From: Elysia chlorotica
Lineage: Eukaryota; Mollusca; Gastropoda; Plakobranchidae
Length of the DNA stretch: 64,000 nucleotides
Direction of reading: 5' to 3'
NCBI GenBank assembly: GCA_003991915.1
Contig: RQTK01001073.1
Coordinates: 19,453 to 83,452 of the forward strand
The notes beneath the pieces were generated by a model that did no database searches, had not been told where the DNA came from, and was given only the letters and a program-made list of their open reading frames with translations. The position numbers and the translations under genes are program-made. How positions within the stretch are numbered: position 1 is the stretch's first letter; every line of letters begins with the position of its first letter. Positions 1-30,917 of this stretch are shown here, in pieces.

Positions 1-782
1 AGGAATTGTTCTCCAGTAAAACTTGTCAGGAAACTTTCCTATGGCTTGATACATGTAAACATAAGTCTGGATGGCTATAATTGGTTAGTTATTGTTTTTA
101 TTGGCAATAATGCATGCTTGGTCTTAAGATCAGGGGCACACTGGTGGCTCCAAGTGGTATAATAACTAATAAAATGGAAATAGCCAGTTTTTGTTTTGTT
201 TTGTTTTTTATCAATTTTTTTCTCACATGGCTATGGTTTCTTTATATGTCATGATTCTGCAGGGTAATTGTATTTTTTTCTTTCTTAGACGTAACTTTTT
301 TTCTGGAACGTCAGGAGACATTTTGAAAATAAATCAAACTAAAGAAAGATCTTTAAATTATCATAAAATCAAATTTTGTGAGTCCGCAATTCAACCACTC
401 AATATATTTGGCTGCCTATCAATTCTATAAAAACTTCAAAATGTTCAAGACAACTTTGTGTTAAAAGTGACTATTATTTCTTTATAAGATTCTCAATGTG
501 ATGCCACTTGCCGTTCTTTCCTAAGGTACTTTGGAAGTAATGAAATAACTATAGTGAGAAAACAAATATTGGACATTTTTAACTAGTTTCTTTTACGTTC
601 CTTTTCAAAAAGAATGCAATGGTCTTATTGCTTTGGAATTTCTTTATCTGGTAAGGTGAGGAAACAGCCTTCTCATTGCAAATGATCATGATATGATCAC
701 CAAAGATGTGTTTCCTTACTTGATGGGTGTAAAATGTTTATCGGGGTTTCTACCTTTGCGTCTCATTTTCACTCTACCACAG

Positions 783-3700
783 ATACCCCTGAGTATCAGG
801 AACCTGTAAATCTTGCACCTCAGATAGGATCTTATGAGGTCCGTAGATCTGGTAACACCAATGTCATTAGGCAGACTGTTCTTGAAAGTCCTACAGCTTG
901 GTGTTCGGCTGAATCAAGCAACAAGACACTTGGCCTTGTTGGGAGTTATGACTGGTGAGATTCAGATCAGTGCAAATCAGAACAGATGTTTTAATGACAA
1001 TGCAACTGTGCAGCAAAAATTATCAGCAATGATAAATGGGCTTCATTTTTATTGTTTTGCTCAATCTGAAAAAAAAAATTATGCAAAATCAGATGTGTAA
1101 TCCGTTTTTATTATTATTTTTTACTTTTTAAGTTAGCTCATAACACTCAAACTGCCTACAAAAGTTGTGAAATTTTTTGAAACTATCTTTATAAATTCCT
1201 TATTAGTAATTGAAACCGGCAGTTTAAGTGTTAAACCAATATTTGTGGAACAGTCTTGGGCAGTTTTAAATTCTCTATACAATGGGACTTTTTTTTTCTC
1301 CATTTCTGTCATTTAATTTTTCATTGTCTGCTTGTCTTGGTTTGCAAATTTATTGAATCAAGTGTAACTAAACCCATACAGTCTCTCACAGTACATATCT
1401 TTGGTATGTGAATACTCTGTTGGCTTGTGTTTCATTCTTTTACTTTTACCAATTTAAATTTTTTTTTTCTTTGAGTTTTTCTTTCTTTATAAACTCTGCT
1501 TAATTTTGGGTTTTTTATGAGAGAAGCAGTTTGTTGGGTTTTTTTTTAAATCATCAATATAGCAAACACTTGAGTTCTAAAATCATCATGTATGATGTCA
1601 TAATTTTTTCATCTTCCATCTTTAATGTACCAGGTATGCCAATCTTACACACTAAAAATAACGATTTAAAAAAGATCTTTGCTTAGAGGATTGAAAATGG
1701 ATAATCATATGTTGTGCCAATTCCTTTGCCTCTCTATGGGCTTCAGATGGAAAGGCATAATTATTATTAGGATTTTTTTTTTTTGGAGTAAAATGTGATG
1801 GATCATAAAGCGTTATTTGCAGTTACAGCATTTTGAAAAGTACATCATCTGAATCAAGTCTCTGTTTGTAGACTTTTCTAACACACACTGCAATGTAACT
1901 TTCACACTGTTCCATCATACTATTCACACCTGTTGCTGTCTTTCTTCCGGCAAGTCTGTGGGGTTTATCTTTTTTGTAGGTGCTTTCATTGCAGTATTTT
2001 CGCACATTATTCCTTGCTTCCTTAGTGTCTTAACATTATTGTGAAGAATTTAGACATGCACTCTGGAGTTTGTCACATGCATGAAATGAAGTATGCATCT
2101 GTTGCTTTCTATCAAGTGTCATGATTGCATTGAAAGATGGAAAGTCTATTTTTAAAAAAATTATAAATGATAATTTTTGCTGCATAGTGCAATAAGTGTC
2201 ATCATTGAGCGATGCAAAATCGCTCAGGTTCCTGTACTCAGGTTTTTCAGGGGTGATTCTTGGAGTGGACAGCAAGTGTCTCTTTTTTTTATTAGAGATG
2301 TCTCAATAAACAATTTTAGTAGACGTGTTGGTTCTTTTTTCTCCGTAGCTCTGCAGATTTCACAAGAGCCACTAAATTTATCACCTCAAGTTGGCTCATT
2401 TGAGATTGTGAAATCCAAGAATGCATCCCATAACCTTGTATGCAGACAAACAGTACTTCACCCTCCTGTTAAGTGGTGTCCCATCAGACTTAGCTTTCCA
2501 ATTGCCGTCATTGGTGATTATAGTTGGTAAGAAGAATGAGCAGCAGCTTTTCCTTTTTTTTTCTTCTGTTTTTTATTTGGTTTTAAAGCACATGCTTTAA
2601 TCACGGAGACATATAACGCTAATCTATTTGTATGCTTTTTTCACATTTTTTTTCGTCTCACATATTTCCATAGTCAAATATTTAGCACGCTCTTGCTTTG
2701 CTTCTTCTTTACAAATGCAATGGATGTAAAATCCTGTTTGATGTGTCCATGAAATTATCACCTGCTGCCTTGTATTGTAAATGGCCATGCATTCCTTCTA
2801 GCTGCACATGATGTAAAAAGAATCTGAACTATGCACCGGTTTTTAGCTATTTAAACAAGAAAAAAAATTTGCCCCAATGTTTTCCCATATTTTTTTGCAT
2901 TAGTTTTTGTTTCAATGTTTTTGTTAAGATAACTTGATAATAAAAAATTCAATCTAGAATAGACTTCCTAATTTGTTTAATTGACATACTATTTCATATA
3001 TAGTTTTGTCACCATGTATAAGATTGTCAAGAGACCTGTGAGATTTCGTCTAATGTAGCAATATAATATTAAAATTTTGTATATTAAAATTACATTTTTG
3101 AACATATCAACATGAAATTTTCATTGAGTTATTTGTTACACTGGACTAGTGGCAAGATCTTATGATTAAGGATATGCTATTGTAAGTGAAAGCATTAAAT
3201 TCATATTTAGCAAAAAAACATAATTTTACTCATTTCCTTCAATACATGTATTTGTTATTCCCCCAGGAAAGATATAGAGGTCACTGCTGACTTTGAGATC
3301 CCATCTGTGAATGGAACAAACGGAATATTTGTTGCAGCAAGGGTTGACCAGGGTGGCTGCAATGTTTTTGCTGCCCATGGTATTTACTTCTTTGTCTTTG
3401 CACATGATGGCCAGTTCCTAGTTTCCAATGATTTAGGTGAGCGTAAAATATGAACTATGGCAAAAAAAAGGAGTATCTTTGAATGTATATTTATTGGTAT
3501 ATAGGAAACAAAGTTTGGGTTTAGTGTTTTCCATAGTATGTAAATAAATGCAAGTGTGCATAAATCTAATATGAAATGACAACAAAATTACATAAAGTGC
3601 ATCATATTTCAGAGTTGGAAAGATTTTAGACATTTTTTCAAGAAAAATGAGTCTGTTCATATTGATAACCATTCGTTAGGTTTTAAAGTTGGTTTGACAA

Positions 3701-6671
3701 AACTGTCTATGGATTATGGTTACACAGAATTTGAAAGATTAATGACTTTAAAAAAATTAATTCATGAAAAGAAATGAAAAGAATGCTTTGAAAGGCTCTG
3801 TCTTATTTTGGAAATGCACCTCAAAATAAAATATTTGTCACTATAGTTTATTTGGTTATGAATGTTTTTTAATGGTTTTAGATAGATGCAAGGGTATTAC
3901 ACTGCTAGGTCAGTAAATCAATCTTGGATAAATTTTATTCCATTGCATGTATTAAATGCAAAGATCACAATTTCTTGATCTTTTATTCCAGCAAGGACCA
4001 AAGTTTTGACTCAAGGATATGTTAGGTATGACCCAGGATGGCACAACATTTCTCTCAGTGTTGCTGTAAGTCTATCCAATGTCTGAAAATAATTCTGTGC
4101 TTATAAACAAAATTTCTCAGAATGATTGAAAAAATAATCCCACTGGTGCACTCTAGCTAAAAATGTTTTTCATGCTTTCTTTATTCCAGTCAGTATATAA
4201 AAAATGTAGATTTTAGTTCATTAAATATTGCCAATTTGATTGTACTGCAGCAGGATAATTCAAACCTTGAAATAAAAATTATTGCATAATACATTAGAAA
4301 TTGTACAACAGCGAACTTGGACTCATAGAACACTTGACATTCAAGGAACAGATACAAATCTGTTCCCCCTTTGTCTTTAGTAATCTATTTTGGATCCAAC
4401 AAACTAATCTCATACCCACCCTCGGATCCAACGAACCAGGAGTTCTGAAAAGCTTACAAAGTTGCATACCAGACACATTAAATATAATTTAAAATTAGAC
4501 AAGCAATGATCTGTTAGGTCCTCTCTAGAAAAAACGTCTGTCACATAAGCTAAGCCAGGATTGACAACATGTAGGGTAGTGTACAGTTAGAGAGGTGGTT
4601 TACAATAAAAAAATTATAAGCAGAAGGGGGGAGAGGAGGAGCAGCTGACAGACAACCGTTGAACAAGATAGGAGATCAAAGAATTGAAAATTCCTTCAAT
4701 ACATGTATTTGTTATTCCCCCAGGAAAGATATAGAGGTCACTGCTGACTTTGAGATCCCATCTGTGAATGGAACAAACGGAATATTTGTTGCAGCAAGGG
4801 TTGACCAGGGTGGCTGCAATGTTTTTGCTGCCCATGGTATTTACTTCTTTGTCTTTGCACATGATGGCCAGTTCCTAGTTTCCAATGATTTAGGTGAGTG
4901 TAAAATATGAACTATGGCAAAAAAAAGAGTATCTTTGAATGTATATTTATTGGTTTACTTTACTTACTTTTCCGATCCAGCAGCCACTTGAGCCTGCGCC
5001 CTTCGACTTATTTATTGGTTTAAAGGAAACAAAGTTTGGGTTTAGTGTTTTCCATAGTATGTAAATAAATGCAAGTGTGCATAAATCTAATAGGAAATGA
5101 CAAAAAAATTACATGAAGTGCATCATATTTCAGAGTTGGAAAGATTTTAGACATTTTTTCAAGAAAAATGAGTCTGTTCATATTGATAACCATTCAGTAG
5201 GTTTTAAAGTTGGTTTGACAAAACTGTCTATGGATTATGGTTACACAGAATTCGAAAGATTAATGAGTTTTAAAAAAATTAAGCTTGATGACAAGAAATG
5301 AATACAGTGATAGAGATCAAAAGAGAATGCTTTGAAAGGCTCTGTCTTATTTTGGAAATGCACCTCAAAATAAAATATTTGTCACGATAGGTTTTTATTT
5401 GGTTACGCATGTTTTTTCGACGGTTTTAGATAGATGCTAGGGTATTACACTGCTAGGTCAGTAAATCAATTTTGGACAAATTATATTCCATTGCATGTAT
5501 TAAATGCAAAGATCACAATTTCTTGATCTTTTATTCCAGCAAGGACCAAAGTTTTGACTCAAGGATATGTTAGGTACGACCCAGGATGGCACAACATTTC
5601 TCTCAGTGTTGCTGTAAGTCTATCCAATGTCTGAAAATAACTCTGTACTTATAAACAAAATTTCTCAGAATGATTGAAAGAATAAACCCACTTTTCAACA
5701 TTAGCTAAAAATGTTTTTCATGCTTTCTTTATTCCTGTCAGTATATAAAAAAATGTAGATTTTAGTTCATTAAATATTGCCAATTTGGTTGTATTGCAGC
5801 AGGATAATTCAGTCCTTGAAATAAAAAATATTGCATAGTACATTAGAAATTGTACAACAGCGAACTTGGACTCTTGACATTCAACGAACAGATAAAAATC
5901 TCCGATTTTTTCCCCCTTTGTCATTAGTAACCAATTTTGGATCCAACAAACTAATCTCATACCCACCCTCGGATCCAACTAACCACGACTTCTGGAAAGC
6001 TTACAAAGTTGCAAACCAGACACTTTAAATATAATTTAAAATTAGACAAGCAATGATCTGTCAGGTCCTCTCTAGAAAAAACGTCTGTCCCATAAGCTAA
6101 GCCAGGATTGACAACATGTAGGGTAGTGTACAGTTAGAGAGGTGGTTCACAATAAAAAATTATAAGCAGAAGGGGGGAGAGGAGGAGCAGCTGACAGACA
6201 ACCGTTGAACAAGATAGGAGATCAAAGAATTGAAACAGCTAGTTTAAAACGTGAGATGAGTGTCTGTGCTTGGGAAATAAGAGGCAATGGAAAAGTTGTA
6301 GGTGGTTACAGAGGATGTGATTGGCAGTAACAAACCATGCACCCAACAAACTATTGAAAATTAACGAGGTAGTTTATTGAATCCAAGTTGCCTTGTATTT
6401 TATTCATATAGCTTTTGCTTATTCTTTTTCAATTCTTCTAACAATGTAGGGATCCCAAGCTATAGGATCTTTTGATGGTGTTCAGTATTTTACCATCAAG
6501 TTGCCTGACAAGCCCGTAAATGGATGGGCAGCTTTGGGAACGGACAGCTTTGGCCTTGCTGATTTTGACAATCTGAGCATCAAATCTGCCCAGGCATCGA
6601 AAGCTAATCAAGACTTGAAGCAGAGTCCGCAGGCTCTTTACTTCCAGAGTGAAAAGCATAATAATATTTAA
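783..6671 (+). CDS. Galactocerebrosidase paralogue, C-terminal exons only (gene starts left of window)
   Basis: These are the 3' exons of a second GH59 galactocerebrosidase-like gene. Exons inferred from splice sites and from alignment with the complete copy downstream: 783-954 and 2349-2526 (two versions of the exon matching exon 15 there), 3267-3436 and 3992-4065 (exons 16 and 17), a duplicate pair 4724-4893 and 5540-5613, and the last exon 6450-6671 ending in TAA. Exon lengths 178, 170 and 74 equal those of the complete gene. The encoded region is the C-terminal lectin-like domain of GALC (motifs VFVAARVD/IFVAARVD, GIYFFVF, SNDL, GWAALGT, ADFDN). The catalytic barrel lies outside the window, so enzymatic activity cannot be judged. 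The last exon codes for about 22 residues beyond the end of the complete paralogue. Both genes lie on the same strand 6.6 kb apart, a tandem duplication. Reading phases allow only one exon of each duplicated set per mRNA. Confidence 0.85.
3232..6234 (+). repeat. Recent tandem duplication carrying GALC-type exons 16 and 17
   Basis: Copy 1 runs from about 3232 to 4686 and copy 2 from about 4692 to 6234. Each contains the exon 16-type exon (170 bp), the exon 17-type exon (74 bp) and flanking intron, and ends in the same block AAGATAGGAGATCAAAGAAT. The 170-bp exons look identical at base level and the 74-bp exons differ by about one silent base, while the introns carry scattered substitutions and small indels. 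Copy 2 has an extra 65 bp at 4945-5022. This is a recent duplication. Confidence 0.9.
4945..5022. mobile_element. 52-bp insertion with 13-bp target duplication
   Basis: Copy 2 of the tandem duplication contains an extra segment that copy 1 lacks. The inserted 52 bp (4958-5009) is flanked on both sides by ATTTATTGGTTTA (4945-4957 and 5010-5022), a perfect 13-bp direct repeat. Copy 1 at about 3488-3500 is the empty site and shows the sequence once, with small changes. The insert is too short to assign to a family; it could be the 3' stub of a retroposon. Confidence 0.6.
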
Positions 6672-9579
6672 TACATTAAAAAGTTTGTTCACTTCCATTG
6701 TCATCAGATTAAAATGTTTAGGTATTTTTTTTTCTTTGGATGGATGTAAAAAAAAAAGGTTCTCTAACTTCTGTTTAGATGTGCATTATAATCCAAAATA
6801 ATGATTTGTTTAGAATTTGATTTTCCTCAGTGCTTTTTAGGTTAGTATCGTATGATCTGTTCGTTGTTCATCTCTTACTCTTTCCAAATTGCATGTAATG
6901 GGTAGCTCAGTTGATAGTTTATTTTTACTCAATAGTTGCTTCTGTGTGTATCTTTCATGCTGCCATAGAAATTAGAGATACTGTGAATGTATGTTATATT
7001 GACAATGTGTGAAAGAGAAAGGCTTATCATTTTATAAATCTTCCATTTTCACAAATAGTCACTGTCTTTCAATATTATTACCTTTTCATGTTGTTCTTCA
7101 GAGTAAGATCTCCACTCACTGCTTCGGCTCTTGTGTTGACTAAACATTTCTTAAGTTTGAGGTGAATCTTCTGAAGTATATTGTTGATATCATTCCACTT
7201 GTTCAAGTTGAGAACACAATTTAAATCCAGAATGTGAGATTATGTAATAATTTGCTTATGAGTCAAAGCTATCACCATTCAGTGCCAACATATTCAATGT
7301 GAAAATGTTTTTATTTTTATACATGTGTTTTGTTTGCTAGAAACCATTTTGTTATGTATCATAATTTTTTAATGGAGTTTTAAAAGAGAATTATTGTACT
7401 TTTAATGAAATAGGGGAACGAAAAGTTCATGCTATGCAATATAAAATGAATCACAATAAAGACTGTATTTGCACTTATGTTATAAAATATATCTTTTTTT
7501 TTCTTTCTCACCACATTATTTTTATTGGTGAAAAGTGTATATAATTTAAAATAATTGAACACACTAAAATGCTTCATTTACAGCATCAATGTCTTTTAAA
7601 CTTTTTCTGTACATATTTAAGTTTCAGATACAATTTAGTAATGATTTAAAAATGTTTATAGTTGTTACTGTCAACAGTCAAAAAGACTAGAGTCGAAAAT
7701 ATTGTTTTTCCTATGTACACATCATTCAACATTTTAATTTTCGGACACAAAGATCATCCTTTTATGTAATTAGAAAGTCTAGCTTGCAGTGTTGTATAAA
7801 AAAAAATCTATTTAAAAAAATTGTTATAATCTGCATAGAGCCAGAACATCTGCTGTCTTTCTATGGGCTGTAGGGAAGGGATAAAAATGGGTTTGATCTT
7901 GAGATGTAGTAAATGGAGGCACATCACTCAACTGATCTCCCCTCCCCACATCTGTATGCAGGGTGGGCCTATGCTCAAATTGCAGGCTTTCATTTTTTTT
8001 GGTTGTGACCATCCCATTAAGTCAAGCCACCATTGTATGTAAAAGGTTAGAGTGAATAGGTGTTAGTTAGTTCTTGGGTGGGATTTGAAGGTCATCCACG
8101 TTCTGATCTGACAACATATCAACTCTGTAATTGGTCAGTGCCTTGCGTAATTCAGACTCCTTGGTATGAATACAATAACGTGATCATAGTCTTCCTCATG
8201 ACCACTTTGTTGCAAGTTTGGATCGATTGGCGCTGTATTAACTAACTTCACTGAATCGAATTTTAAAAAACAGTTTTCAAATTTGCATTAAGGAAAATTT
8301 CCAAATAAAACACATGCGGCATGCCATGAAAAAGTTATGTAGTAAAGTAAGAGAGAACAGGAAAGTTAATTTAGTGTACATAGTATAACATTGATTTTTA
8401 AACTATGTGTTAAATGAGGGCTAAAACTTGTGTCAGGGCATTAGCATTTGCAAACAGGTTTCCATTTGATGAATTGATAGAAAAAAAATTTTTCTTTAAG
8501 CAAGCATACTACAAAGCATGTGAAAATAACCAATAAGTGTTCTCACTTGTTAGAAAACCCCAAAGAAAAACATGGAAGTAACAAAGTTGAGTGAACAAAT
8601 TTTTCCCTTGTTCTAAAATCATACTAAACTTTGAATTAAAGCGATGAAATGGAGACCGCTGTGTTTAAAAATTTCGACTGCTAGGCACAATACTGGTCTG
8701 ACTCTCAGTGAAAATACATAGTAAATAGTCTGCCTGATTGATCCAGAAAAAGGTTTACGGATAGAGAAAAGTGTTGTAATAAAACCCATATGATTGCCAA
8801 AAGCAATATGTACATGTATTAGATAACAGGCCAGATATGGCTGAAGGATATTTTTCAAAAAGCGAATCAACTAAGGCTAGTGTTTGTTAACTTATTTAAA
8901 AATCTTTACCAGTGTTAGGGAAAATATTCAGCCGATGCATATAATTCTGTATTGTACTGTTATTGGATGCAGTCTTCTTTGCTAATGTAGTATCAAAAGG
9001 ATTTTTTGCGTTTTGCTTGATTACCGTACCAGAACGAAATTGTATAAAATCCATCAGATAGTGCATAGATAGAGGAAGTATTTTTGTTAGACAATACAAA
9101 AGTTATGGTGTTCCTTAGTTTATCATTAAAAATCAATTGTCACAAATGTTACCATACAAATTTGAATGGAAGTTGTTATCCTTAAAATATTTGGCAAAAA
9201 CTGTACAACAGTGAGACAAAGAATCTGCCGCTAATCATAGCATTGAAGATGCAAATTTAGAGATTCTCTCATTTGGATGGATTAGAGGAAAGCTAAAATT
9301 GAATAGAAGGAAAAGATGGGATGTAAGTTTACTATTATTTCAATAGTTTTTAAAATCCAAGGAATATGGAAAGAAACAGTGGAGTACACAATGTAATGTT
9401 TTCTTACATTTTGACTAGGTTTAATTATAGTCTTAGTGCAGTATTGATTTTTGTCTATCAACCAAATTACATAGCTTCATCTTAGGCGATTCTAGTGGCT
9501 TCTCTGTCAAGATGTTCATTAGCTACATAACTAATCAGTGCATTTACCAAATTTTATCTTTAATTAAGAACAAAAATAG
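6672..9579. other. Intergenic AT-rich sequence, no gene seen
   Basis: About 2.9 kb between the GALC paralogue and the first microsatellite. It probably holds the paralogue's 3' UTR. The small open frames here (60-88 codons) show no recognisable motif, and I see no transposon protein. Confidence 0.5.
7455..7460 (+). promoter_or_regulatory. Candidate poly(A) signal of the GALC paralogue
   Basis: An AATAAA hexamer 784 bp after the stop codon of the truncated GALC paralogue; I see no earlier AATAAA after the stop. Use of the site is not shown by the sequence. Confidence 0.3.
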
Positions 9580-9747
9580 TTCTTCTTCTTCTTCTTCTTC
9601 TTCTTCTTCTTCTTCTTCTTCTTCTTCTTCTTCTTCTTCTTCTTCTTCTTCTTCTTCTTCTTCTTCTTCTTCTTCTTCTTCTTCTTCTTCTTCTTCTTCT
9701 TCTTCTTCTTCTTCTTCTTCTTCTTCTTCTTCTTCTTCTTCTTCTTC
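9580..9747. repeat. (TTC)n microsatellite
   Basis: About 168 bp of nearly pure TTC/TCT trinucleotide repeat. It generates artificial poly-Ser and poly-Glu open frames on the two strands. Confidence 0.97.
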
Positions 9748-9835
9748 CTCTGTATTACTGCTCAATTTCAACATGTTGAATATCATTAGCAGGTGTGATC
9801 AATTCCAGTTTTATGATTTAAAAAAATCTTCATAG

Positions 9836-12036
<2,201 letters not shown>

Positions 12037-12044
12037 CAAAAGAC

Positions 12045-12139
12045 AGACAGACAAACAGATAGGCTTACGGGGGCGGGGGGGGAGAAGGAGAGGACAGACA
12101 AACAGATAGGCTTACGGGGGCGGGGGGGGAGAAGGAGAG
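12045..12139. repeat. Two tandem copies of a ~48-bp unit
   Basis: A unit containing ACAGATAGGCTTACGGGGGC followed by a G-run and GAAGGAGAGGA occurs twice in direct succession, linking the (ACAG)n array with the following (GAA)n array. The G-runs make it G-rich on the + strand. Confidence 0.85.
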
Positions 12140-12145
12140 GAAGAT

Positions 12146-12457
12146 GAAGAAGAGAGAAGAAGACGAAGAAAAAGAAGAAGAAGAAGAAGAAGAAGAAGAA
12201 GAAGAAGAAGAAGAAGAAGAAGAAGAAGAAGAAGAAGAAGAAGAAGAAGAAGAAGAAGAAGAAGAAGAAGAAAGGAAGAAAGAAAGAAAGAAAGAAAAGA
12301 CGCTAATAGCAACATACGAACAATTAAGTAGCCACGGGGCAAAATATATTAGGCCTATTACACTACCGTAGTCTAATTTAGTTAGACAGAGACAACAATA
12401 GTTATTTTTATAGAGAGATATGAATAGACAGGCACGTAGAGTGCAGACAGGCAGATG

Positions 12458-12525
<68 letters not shown>

Positions 12526-12544
12526 GGAGGGAGAGAGAGGAAGT

Positions 12545-12613
<69 letters not shown>

Positions 12614-12619
12614 GAAGAG

Positions 12620-12663
<44 letters not shown>
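12146..12663. repeat. Compound purine microsatellites (GAA)n, (GAAA)n and (GA)n
   Basis: A (GAA)n block at about 12173-12272 passes into (GAAA)n to about 12298. After a unique spacer, (GA)n arrays lie at about 12463-12519, 12549-12610 and 12625-12663. The + strand is almost pure purine across the arrays. Confidence 0.93.
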
Positions 12664-12666
<3 letters not shown>

Positions 12667-13315
12667 GTAGAAAAGTAACCTCCCTTTTCTGTTGGGAGCT
12701 GGCGGGTTGGGTTGCACGAAAAAGTGTGAGGCGCGCTCTTCAGGGAGGTGTGACCAAGACAACAACAAAAACGAAGGACGCAAAACAAAATGATTAAATA
12801 GCGTACACATGACTTCTCAGATGACTGTTTACGTATGCCTAGGGGACGTCACTCTTTCTTTTTTTCTTTATTGTAAACAAACAACCAGTGTCCAGTTCGA
12901 AAAGTACATGTGTAATAGATTAGATGGAGATTAAGATTACACTTGCGACTGCAAGCAATAACCCAATGTATATACCCGCCGGCGTTATTCGGACGCCTGC
13001 CTGAAATGTAACACTTGGCGAAATAAGGCATTTCTGTAATAAAATTTGTTGACCCCAGCGTGACTTAGATTTATTTGTAAAGATAAGATTTCACTTGGAA
13101 CTGCCAGCACTAGCTAGCCCTATGTTTGTGGACTTGTGAGCTCTATATTTTGGGGCAACTTGCCCGTAGAAAAGTGATATATACTAGACTCTAGATCTAG
13201 ATTTACGTATTCGTTTTTAAAGGCGATGCTGAAGTTTTGAAGGAATTTCACTGAACACCACCGCAGCACCTGTTTTGAGAATATTTCCTTTATTAAAAAA
13301 AATAATAATACAACT
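12664..13315. other. Presumed 5' flank of GALC
   Basis: Unique sequence between the purine arrays and the GALC start codon. I see no TATA box or other core-promoter element that I would call. An AGATCT/CTAGATC palindromic motif lies near 13190-13200. Confidence 0.4.
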
Positions 13316-26941
<13,626 letters not shown>

Positions 26942-28500
26942 AAAGAAAGTAACCTGATAGAAATTTTTAAGTTGGTTTTTTATGTATTCATAGTCAAGAA
27001 ACAATATTGTAAATTAATACTTAAATTTTATTCTTGATAATTATGCCCTTTTTACAGATATTTTAATTTTTTTTTTATCATCACACAACGCAATAACAAA
27101 AGAGTTCATATTTAATGCTGACTTTTGCTACAGCGGCTATGCATGCATTTGATATAATGTCCTTGATATGTTTTAGCAAAAAGGTCTGATAAATTATCAG
27201 AACAATCAGATCAAGTAACAAAATATATCAAATACTTATAACAATTATCCTATCCACATTAAATTGTCCATAAATATCAAGGGGGGGGGGGGGGGGAGAA
27301 CAGGGATATTGTGACGAAAGAATACTCACTTTTTGCATGTTTTTTAGTTCAATTCTTTAAAATATTTTGTGCTATTTCACCCGGTGCTTTAGAGAGCTCA
27401 TAGAAAACCTGCCTTTTTTAAAATTTAATTACATTGCTAGACAGTTGACTAGATTTTTTTTTAAATTTAATTACATTTCTAGACAGTTGAATAGATTATT
27501 GATTTTTAATTTAATGACATTGCTAGACAGTTGACTGGATTATTTTTATGGTCTAATTTTAATTGTACTATTTCAATCTTATGTGCTAGATTTTTTCTAT
27601 TTGAACTATAATTATATGTTTTGTCTCTTTAGTATTCATCATGTTTCTTACAAGTTTGTGCAAAGTAAAAAAAAATAAAAACAATATGATGCATTTTGTT
27701 GTAAGTGTAAATAAACATATGTGTAACTAGGAATTTGTTTTTTTATATTTCTACCTTGCCTCATATTTCAACTGCCGTAATTTCTTTTTTTCTGTTTGCT
27801 TGTTTAATGCCATTCTTTAAAATGATTTTGTGCTATTACACAAAACACTTGAAATAGCATTTTTTAATAACACTACTAGACAATTGAATGTAGGAAAAAA
27901 AAGAGATTTCTTGCACATTGTAATCTTTTTTTTGTCTTAAAGCATTGGATATACTATATGACTCTAGACATGCAGTTTGTGAAGATAAATTAATTCAAGG
28001 CAGCATTAACTATGTTAGGTTGTTTTAACCTCATAAAAAAGTCCATACTTTAAAATTAAGGAGGACTCCATTATTTTGTTAAAATCAATTACAATCTGAC
28101 AAAAATCTTGACATATTTGTTTTCTTCAATAAACCAATATGAATGATTCAACTGTACTACAGCTCGTACATGTATGTATATCTATTAAAACATTTGTTCG
28201 GTTAATCAGTACAAAACCTATTTAACAGATGTAATATAAACTGAGTGAGAAAGTTTTTGGAACCATATTATTTTATGTATGTGATTTATTGAACTTGTAT
28301 CAGTTAACATTAAGTCCCAGGTTTAAAATCATTTGCCATTCTTAATATGTCACCTTACATTTTCTCGAAATAAAGTTATACAATTATGATACAATGTACC
28401 AGCATTTTAGCAAATACTGCATGATCAGGTATTATTTTTCTTCTTTGTTTTAGCTCCCTCTTAATTTTTCTATTCTGGCTCTTTCCTGCTTCCCTTCTTC
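26942..28500. other. GALC 3' flank and intergenic sequence
   Basis: The likely 3' UTR of GALC. AATAAA hexamers occur at 27674-27679 and 27710-27715. A run of 16 G lies near 27282-27297. Related short segments of the form ATTTAATTACATTGCTAGACAGTTGA recur about three times between 27425 and 27545, a weak tandem array of about 55 bp. No other gene is seen. Confidence 0.5.
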
Positions 28501-28517
28501 TTCTTCTTCTTCTTTTT

Positions 28518-29729
<1,212 letters not shown>

Positions 29730-29730
29730 A

Positions 29731-29825
<95 letters not shown>

Positions 29826-29829
29826 CCAA

Positions 29830-29889
<60 letters not shown>

Positions 29890-29936
29890 AACAGCAACTA
29901 CTACTAATATCACCACCACCACCACTACTACTACTG

Positions 29937-30425
<489 letters not shown>

Positions 30426-30917
30426 CAAACAAACAAAAAATAGAGTAAATGCTGTTAGTTAACATGGTTACTTTCCTAAAATAATAGATTGTAGTTTTGA
30501 TTTTATTTTTAAACTGCTAACTGCTACTTGCCAGCTACGCCTTCATCAAAATCGAAGACTGGGCATTCACGGCGGGCATTATTTTAAGCTTACTAAACGC
30601 TCACTAGCCACTAGGCCACTAGGCCTGCGACTCTCCCAGTGCTAATCTAGATGTAGATCTACATGTTCGTTTAATTGAGGTACCTCATAATAGTGTAACA
30701 TAATATCACGGCATACAGTAAAAAACGAGAATAAATTATTATAGTTTATGTAGATCTAGAATCTAGATCTAGTAAGATTATTCATTGTCGTAGGCAACTC
30801 TTCCCCCAGATCCTTTCCTACAGTATTAGATTTAACCCTCTAGAGGTAACTTAGATTGTAGAATTGATTTAGATCTAGATTTACTCACTTAAGTTAAAAC
30901 CAAGATCAAGATTTAGA

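Noticed and set aside
9512-9835. Poly-Ser and poly-Glu open frames on the two strands
   Set aside because: They are translations of a (TTC)n array and have no other protein features.
12112-12810. Poly-Leu, poly-Glu and (RE)n open frames
   Set aside because: They are encoded by the (GAA)n and (GA)n arrays only.
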